From: JAQVSH01 sp964349835
GTDB lineage: Bacteria; Bacteroidota; Bacteroidia; Bacteroidales; UBA4181
Reading direction: 5' to 3'
Assembly: GCA_964349835.1 (NCBI GenBank)
Contig: CAYGID010000004.1
Coordinates: forward strand, 1-64,000
DNA: 64,000 nucleotides
Shown: positions 59,484 through 64,000 of the stretch, in pieces
Numbering within the stretch: the stretch's first letter is position 1
Layout of the letters: each line of letters starts with the position of its first letter
Made by a program: the position numbers and the translations under genes
Notes under the pieces: model-generated
What the model was told of the DNA's origin: nothing
Databases searched by the model: none
The model's input: the letters and a program-made list of their open reading frames with translations, nothing else

Positions 59484-61913
59484 TTAGAAAAGACCTTTCA
59501 AATATTGTTCCAAAGAGGTCTGGTCAACAAACAAAACCTGCCGAGCCTTGCTTCCCTCGAAGGGTCCCACTATATGAGCGGCCTCCAGCTGATCCATAAT
59601 GCGTCCGGCGCGGGTGTAACCAATCGAAAACTTTCTCTGAATCAAAGAGGTTGAGCCCTGTTGATGCATCACCAATAAGCGCGCTGCATCGGTAAAAAGC
59701 TCATCCCGTTTGGAGAGATCAATCTCTTTTACCTCCGACGAACTCTCCTCGCCATAGTATTCGGGCAGTTGCATGGCCGTGGTATACCCCTGTTGCGAAC
59801 CGATAAAATCGGTAATTCGCTCAATCTCGGGAATGTCAATAAAGGCACACTGCAGACGAATCATCTCCTGTCCCGTCGAAAGCAGCAAATCGCCACGTCC
59901 TACCAACTGGTCGGCGCCACCGATATCAAGAATGGTTCTGGAGTCAATCTTCGAAGTGACCCGAAAGGCAATGCGCGCAGGGAAATTGGCCTTAATGGTA
60001 CCGGTAATGATGTTCACCGAAGGACGCTGCGTGGCTATCACCAGGTGGATGCCCACCGCACGGGCCAACTGTGCCAAACGGGCAATCGGCATCTCAATCT
60101 CGCGCCCGGCCGTCATAATCAGATCGGCAAACTCATCAACAATCACCACAATATAGGGGAGATAACGATGTCCCTCGGTGGGCAGAAGCCTCCGCGAAAC
60201 AAACCGGGCGTTATACTCCTTAATATTCCGAACCTCGGCCAGTCTGAGGAGATCGTACCGGGTATCCATCTCAATACAGAGCGAATTAAGGGTATTGATA
60301 ACCCGTTGCGTATCGGTGATAATCGCCTCCTCGCCATCGGGCAACATGGCAAGAAAGTGTCGCTCAATTTTTGAATAGAGGGTCAACTCCACCTTCTTAG
60401 GATCCACTAGAACAAACTTTACCTGAGCAGGATGCTTTTTGTACAGAATTGAGGTAATAATGGCATTCAGACCCACCGATTTGCCCTGTCCCGTGGCTCC
60501 GGCCACCAACAAGTGGGGCATTTTGGTAAGGTCAAACACAAACGTTTCGTTCGAGATGGTCTTTCCCAGCGCCACCGACAGATCGCCCGTTGACTCCTGA
60601 AACCGTTTTGAAGCAATAATTGAACGCATGGAGACAATCTCCGGGTTCTGGTTGGGAACCTCAATCCCGATGGTACCCTTGCCAGGCATCGGGGCAATAA
60701 TACGAATACCTAACGCAGAGAGGCTCAGCGCAATATCATCTTCCAGATTCTTAATGCGCGATATCCTGACTCCCGGGGCAGGTACAATCTCATAAAGGGT
60801 AACCGTAGGTCCGATAGTGGCTTTTATCTTCTCTATCTGGATTTTATAGTTCCCCAATGTTTCAATAATCTTCTTCTTGTTGGCCAGGAGTTCCTCGTTC
60901 GACACCTCAAGTACAGTAGAGAGATGTTCGTCTAAAAGATCGATGGGAGGCAGTTTATAATGCGAGAGGTCGAGTGTGGGATCATATTCGCCAAAGGCCT
61001 CAACTCTTGTGGGGATATGATCGGCAGGTTTGTCTACGGCTCTCTTGTCGGTAACCGTGAGTTCTACATCCTGCGGTACGGGTGCGGTTGCCCCGAATGG
61101 CACACCGGAAGAAGCCCTCTGATCGTCGTCGACATCGTCGATTTCTGTTTGAAGGGGCTCCACATCCGAATCGGCCGGTTCGACCGTAAGCAGGTAGGGA
61201 TCGGGGGTGCGATCCGGAGTATCAACAATTACGGTTGGTAACTCCTTCACCTTAACGCGCGCACCCTTTTTCGACTCTTTTTTATTTGCATCGGCCATGG
61301 CCCCCACCAGTCTGCTCTTGAGCCCCCCAATTCGGTTCGACGACCACTTAGCAAAACTTTTGAAGGTTACAAAGAGATAGAAGAACATGACCAGAGCCAG
61401 CAACCCGCCAGCGCCAATCACTCCCAGTAGTGCACAGAGCCATTCCGAAATATAGAAGCCATGCAAACCACCCACACCACTCCCCATATATCCCTTTGCC
61501 TCACCAAAAAGGTAACCGAGGCTCACAGAGAAGAGAATCATGGAGACCGACGAAAAAAAGAAGGCTTTCCAGATGTGCATTAAAGGAACCCTGAAGAGGC
61601 GGAACCCCAGAATGTATAGGAAAAAGGGGATAAAAAAGGCAGGAATGCCAAACCCTTTGTTCATAAACTGCTCGGCCAGCCTTGCCCCCATCTTTCCGGC
61701 CCAGTTGCGAACCTCTTTGTCGGTAGCTTGTGTAAAGAGATTTGACCACTCAAAACTCTGATCGTATTTCCAGGTAAAAAAGTACGAAACAAATGCCACC
61801 ACCAGAAGCGAGGCAAAAAAAAGTATCAAGAGGCCTAAAAAAAGGCGGGTGCGGTTATCCTTGAAAAAAGCTGCAAGTCCACCCTCCTTCTCAATTTTTC
61901 GTGATTCGGCCAT
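59484..61913 (-). CDS. ftsK: FtsK/SpoIIIE-family DNA translocase
   Basis: An 809-residue protein. Four or so N-terminal transmembrane helices (e.g. LFLGLLILFFASLLVVAFVSYFF, FGIPAFFIPFFLYILGF), a variable linker (~250-330), then the motor domain: Walker A GATGQGKSVGLN near residue 475, YIVVIVDEFADLIMTAG (Walker B), IATQRPSVNIITGTIKANFP. A C-terminal gamma winged-helix (SIGYTRAGRIMDQLEAAHIVGPF) recognises polar DNA repeats. It moves chromosomes at the septum. The start at 61913 (MAESRKIEKEGGLAAFF) is chosen; the frame from 61967 begins upstream of the -7 box. Confidence 0.96.
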   Translation of the reverse strand: MAESRKIEKEGGLAAFFKDNRTRLFLGLLILFFASLLVVAFVSYFFTWKYDQSFEWSNLFTQATDKEVRNWAGKMGARLAEQFMNKGFGIPAFFIPFFLYILGFRLFRVPLMHIWKAFFFSSVSMILFSVSLGYLFGEAKGYMGSGVGGLHGFYISEWLCALLGVIGAGGLLALVMFFYLFVTFKSFAKWSSNRIGGLKSRLVGAMADANKKESKKGARVKVKELPTVIVDTPDRTPDPYLLTVEPADSDVEPLQTEIDDVDDDQRASSGVPFGATAPVPQDVELTVTDKRAVDKPADHIPTRVEAFGEYDPTLDLSHYKLPPIDLLDEHLSTVLEVSNEELLANKKKIIETLGNYKIQIEKIKATIGPTVTLYEIVPAPGVRISRIKNLEDDIALSLSALGIRIIAPMPGKGTIGIEVPNQNPEIVSMRSIIASKRFQESTGDLSVALGKTISNETFVFDLTKMPHLLVAGATGQGKSVGLNAIITSILYKKHPAQVKFVLVDPKKVELTLYSKIERHFLAMLPDGEEAIITDTQRVINTLNSLCIEMDTRYDLLRLAEVRNIKEYNARFVSRRLLPTEGHRYLPYIVVIVDEFADLIMTAGREIEMPIARLAQLARAVGIHLVIATQRPSVNIITGTIKANFPARIAFRVTSKIDSRTILDIGGADQLVGRGDLLLSTGQEMIRLQCAFIDIPEIERITDFIGSQQGYTTAMQLPEYYGEESSSEVKEIDLSKRDELFTDAARLLVMHQQGSTSLIQRKFSIGYTRAGRIMDQLEAAHIVGPFEGSKARQVLFVDQTSLEQYLKGLF

Positions 61914-61934
61914 GACATAGTATGATTTGAACTG

Positions 61935-61942
61935 CAAAGTTA
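61935..61942 (-). promoter_or_regulatory. -7 box of ftsK-lolA
   Basis: Minus-strand TAACTTTG (plus-strand CAAAGTTA), 22 bp before the ATG at 61913, which argues for that start. Confidence 0.6.
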
Positions 61943-61991
61943 GTGTTATTCTCAGAAAACAGGTCATTTGGGCAGAAGATTCAATATGGTT

Positions 61992-61999
61992 ACCTTTGG
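61992..61999 (+). promoter_or_regulatory. -7 box of mnmA
   Basis: TACCTTTG, 16 bp before the mnmA ATG at 62016. Confidence 0.6.
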
Positions 62000-62015
62000 C
62001 GAAATTTGAGGGTTT

Positions 62016-63200
62016 ATGGCCAGAGTAGTGATAGGTCTTTCGGGAGGCGTTGATTCGAGCGTTGCTGCCTATTTACTTAAAAGTCAGGGGCATGATGTAA
62101 CTGCATTGTTCATGATTAATTGGCACGAAACCGAAGGAACCCTGGCGGGCGATTGCCCTTGGGAGGATGATGTAATATTTGCCCGTCTTGTGGCACGGAA
62201 ACTGGATATCCCGTTCTATGTAACCGACTTAAGTAGCACCTACCGCAAGCGGGTGGTCGATTATATGTTTAGCGAGTACAGTAAGGGGCGCACCCCCAAT
62301 CCCGATGTATTGTGCAACCGCGAAATCAAATTCGACGTCTTCGTTGAAGAGGCGTTAAAATATGGGGCCGAATATGTGGCTACCGGCCACTATTGCCGGA
62401 AGGAGACCCTGCTCACAGAGAAAGGGCCGGTGCACCGTTTGCTGGCCGGAATCGACTCCGGAAAAGACCAAAGCTACTTTCTTTGTCAACTCTCCCAAGA
62501 ACAGCTTTCGCGCGCGCTTTTCCCTATTGGCAGCCTGCAAAAAAGCGAAGTGAGGGCCATAGCCGAACAACATGGCCTTGCATCGGCCAAGAAAAAGGAT
62601 TCACAAGGTATCTGTTTCGTGGGAAAAGTAGATTTACCCCTGTTTTTACAACAACAGCTCAAACCCTGGCCGGGCTCCATCCTGGAAATCGCTCCCGAAG
62701 AGGTACCCGTTGCCGACTTGAGCCATGATATCTCTTTGCACGAAAAGCTCTTGCGCCTGTCGGAACCCTACAGTTTCGGAGGGTGCCCTGCCCTCAAAGT
62801 TGGCGAACACGAAGGGGCACACTTTTACACCATCGGGCAGCGCAAAGGGTTACGAATCGGAGGCAGGGAGCTCCCCTCCTTTGTACTTTCGATCGATGTA
62901 GATAATAACATTGTATACACCGGACAAGGCGAAAAGCACCCAGGGCTCTACCACAAGGCTTTACGCATGGATGCTTCCGAAACCCATTGGGTGAGACCCG
63001 ATTTGCAAATTACCCCGGGCAACTCATTAAAAGTCAGAGCAAGAATACGTTATCGGCAACCCCTTCAGGAGGCCACCCTCTACGCCTATGATACCGACTA
63101 TTTCCTTGCCTTTGAAACCCCGCAAAAAAGCGTGGCCCCGGGACAGTTTGCCGCTTGGTATGTTGGCGAAGAGGTTGTAGGCTCGGGGGTGATTGCCTGA
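62016..63200 (+). CDS. mnmA: tRNA-specific 2-thiouridylase MnmA
   Basis: A 394-residue protein of normal length. The PP-loop SGGVDS is at residues 9-14. C100 (NPDVLCNREIKF) and C200 (DSQGICFVG) are the catalytic cysteine pair, and the beta-barrel C-terminal domain is present. It makes 2-thiouridine at the wobble position of Lys, Glu and Gln tRNAs using sulfur from a persulfide relay. It stands alone, with a -7 box at 61992-61999. Confidence 0.96.
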   Translation: MARVVIGLSGGVDSSVAAYLLKSQGHDVTALFMINWHETEGTLAGDCPWEDDVIFARLVARKLDIPFYVTDLSSTYRKRVVDYMFSEYSKGRTPNPDVLCNREIKFDVFVEEALKYGAEYVATGHYCRKETLLTEKGPVHRLLAGIDSGKDQSYFLCQLSQEQLSRALFPIGSLQKSEVRAIAEQHGLASAKKKDSQGICFVGKVDLPLFLQQQLKPWPGSILEIAPEEVPVADLSHDISLHEKLLRLSEPYSFGGCPALKVGEHEGAHFYTIGQRKGLRIGGRELPSFVLSIDVDNNIVYTGQGEKHPGLYHKALRMDASETHWVRPDLQITPGNSLKVRARIRYRQPLQEATLYAYDTDYFLAFETPQKSVAPGQFAAWYVGEEVVGSGVIA

Positions 63201-63233
63201 AAGTTGCTCAAATAGTTTTTTTTTCTTGTTTCT

Positions 63234-63263
63234 TTTGATTTTTTGAGATTATCTCTATATTTG
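63234..63263 (+). promoter_or_regulatory. promoter of the ilvD leader
   Basis: TTTG (63234-63237), an 18-bp spacer, then TATATTTG (63256-63263). The transcript should start near 63270, about 23 nt before the leader ATG. Confidence 0.7.
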
Positions 63264-63292
63264 CCATGTTTTATAACATAAAATGAGTTCTC

Positions 63293-63361
63293 ATGGGTCG
63301 AATTAACACCCTTCTCAGCCTCCTCGTGGTGGTGCTCGTCAGCAATAGAAAGCGGATGTGA
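63293..63361 (+). CDS. ilv leader peptide (22 codons, Leu/Val-rich)
   Basis: A 22-codon ORF, ATG at 63293, TGA at 63359-63361. Residues 6-16 read TLLSLLVVVLV, and residue 4 is Ile: five Leu, four Val and one Ile in 22 codons, the branched-chain amino acids whose pathway starts downstream with ilvD. It ends at a lysine/arginine-rich tail. It is too short for standard gene callers. It is the sensor of an attenuator: stalling at the Leu/Val codons is expected when charged tRNA is scarce. Confidence 0.85.
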   Translation: MGRINTLLSLLVVVLVSNRKRM

Positions 63362-63425
63362 AAGGTGTTATTTGTATATAACGTGAACAAAAAGCCTTCC
63401 TCACACCGCGCGAGGGGGGCTTTTT
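63304..63425 (+). promoter_or_regulatory. attenuator region: competing 1:2, 2:3 and 3:4 pairings
   Basis: Region 1 TAACACCCTT (63304-63313) pairs with region 2 AAAGGTGTTA (63361-63370) at nine of ten positions. Region 2, as GTGAAAGG (63358-63365), pairs with region 3 CCTT-CC-TCAC (63395-63404, 2-nt bulge); GGTGT (63364-63368) can also pair with ACACC (63403-63407). Region 3 (63389-63402) pairs with region 4 (63412-63425) to make the terminator. A ribosome paused on the Leu/Val codons masks region 1 and frees region 2 to block the terminator. Confidence 0.8.
63389..63425 (+). terminator. attenuator terminator upstream of ilvD
   Basis: A 14-bp stem without mismatch (12 Watson-Crick pairs, two G:U): A5 G C C T T C C T C (63389-63402) with GAGGGGGGC then five T (63412-63425), loop ACACCGCGC. 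It lies 57 bp before the ilvD ATG. Confidence 0.92.
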
Positions 63426-63482
63426 GCATTATAGCGGTTTCAATAGGGTAGTTAAGAAATATCAACACTAAATTCCAAGATT

Positions 63483-64000
63483 ATGAACGAGCTACGCAGT
63501 ACACGAAGCACCCAGGGTCGCAGAATGGCCGGAGCAAGAAGTCTTTGGCGCGCCAATGGCATGAAAGAATCGCAATTTGGAAAGCCTATCATAGCCGTGG
63601 TGAACTCTTTTACACAGTTTGTGCCCGGACACGTACATCTGCACGAGATTGGACAACAAATTAAAGCGTGGATCGAAGAAGAGGGCTGCTTTGCTGCTGA
63701 ATTCGATACGATTGCTATCGATGACGGGATTGCCATGGGCCACGACGGAATGCTCTATTCGCTACCCTCGCGCGACCTGATTGCCGACAGTGTTGAGTAC
63801 ATGTGCAATTCGCACCGGGTAGATGCCATGATCTGTATCAGTAACTGCGACAAAATCACCCCCGGTATGCTAATGGCCGCCGTGCGGCTTAACATTCCGG
63901 CCATTTTTGTTTCGGGCGGCCCTATGGAGGCAGGCGTGGTTGAAGACAAAAAATTTGACCTGGTAGATGTAATGGTTATGGGAGCCGACCCCTCGGTACC
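63483..64000 (+). CDS. ilvD: dihydroxy-acid dehydratase (3' end outside window)
   Basis: Starts ATG at 63483 and remains open to the window end, about 172 of the usual ~600 residues. It reads MNELRSTRSTQGRRMAGARS, then VVNSFTQFVPGHVHLHEIG, DDGIAMGHDGMLYSLPSRDLIADSVEYM, SNCDKITPGMLMAAVRLNIPAIFVSGGPMEAG. These are the [FeS] ligand cysteine (NCDK) and the substrate segments of IlvD. It makes 2-oxo acids for isoleucine and valine synthesis, and its leader is the Leu/Val attenuator. Other ilv genes probably lie beyond the edge. Confidence 0.96.
   Translation, partial: MNELRSTRSTQGRRMAGARSLWRANGMKESQFGKPIIAVVNSFTQFVPGHVHLHEIGQQIKAWIEEEGCFAAEFDTIAIDDGIAMGHDGMLYSLPSRDLIADSVEYMCNSHRVDAMICISNCDKITPGMLMAAVRLNIPAIFVSGGPMEAGVVEDKKFDLVDVMVMGADPSV

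Noticed and set aside
63294..63468. minus-strand 65-codon ORF over the ilvD leader
   Set aside because: It is antisense to the attenuator and has no promoter or family; the plus-strand leader explains the region.

Overview
This is a 64 kb stretch of chromosome from a member of the Bacteroidota, most likely an anaerobic Bacteroidales-type organism. The sequence evidence is: more than twenty copies of the Bacteroidota sigma-ABfr -7 box TAnnTTTG just upstream of genes; a complete Bat (moxR-DUF58-BatA/B/C/D/E) operon; an ftsK-lolA pair; a tmRNA tag ending in NYALAA; and typical Bacteroidota versions of RlmN, SerA, ThiM/ThiE, DUF2027-Smr and XRE regulators. Ferredoxin-linked 2-oxoacid oxidoreductase and NADP-type glutamate dehydrogenase fit an anaerobe. 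Almost everything is housekeeping. I see no insertion sequence, prophage, CRISPR array, SusCD locus or tRNA gene.

Layout. 1-3.9 kb: 3' part of gdhA, a SirB1-like protein, rlmN, then a divergent pair of small DNA-binding-type genes sharing an operator-like inverted repeat. 3.9-7.1 kb (minus): thrS-infC-rpmI-rplT translation operon. 7.3-16.5 kb (plus): moxR-Bat operon with a BatB-BatC fusion, plus an MBL hydrolase. 16.4-20.1 kb (minus): GH16 glucanase-ligA-tcdA. 20.2-23.5 kb: 5-formyl-THF cyclo-ligase facing a korDABC operon. 23.6-29 kb (minus): serC-serA and kbl-gcvT-comB, with the SDR-type threonine dehydrogenase divergent to kbl. 30-34.9 kb: DEAD-box helicase with a long leader, XRE regulator with three dispersed 14-bp sites, pyrD, a lipoprotein. 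35.0-39.8 kb: tmRNA (minus) and the TPP-riboswitch operon thiM-thiE-thiL-thiD-tenA. 39.7-44.3 kb: M3 peptidase, queA and Smr. 44.4-44.8 kb: RNase P RNA with a strong terminator. 45-55.6 kb: Tat-type phosphoesterase, gyrA-TPR, yicC-gmk, alaS-lysA. 55.7-63.2 kb: M23 peptidase-MerR-Nif3-zinc ribbon, ftsK-lolA, mnmA. 63.2-64.0 kb: ilvD (open at the window end) behind a leader that looks like a complete ribosome-mediated attenuator.

Most interesting. The ilvD leader (63256-63482) has a promoter, a 22-codon leader peptide with a TLLSLLVVVLV core, a 14-bp terminator ending in U residues, and mutually exclusive 1:2, 2:3 and 3:4 pairings. This is classical branched-chain amino acid attenuation in a phylum where Shine-Dalgarno use is rare. 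Next are the three near-identical sites TTACATATGTATAC around the XRE gene at 32.5 kb, the operator that overlaps a promoter at 3.4 kb, the hairpin and small ORF between the TPP aptamer and thiM, and the BatB-BatC fusion.

The -7 boxes also correct several start codons: for thrS, korD, kbl, tdh, pyrD, queA and ftsK the longest reading frame would begin inside or upstream of the promoter or lacks family support, so the internal ATG is used here. All functions are read from motifs and family knowledge; no search or folding program was run.
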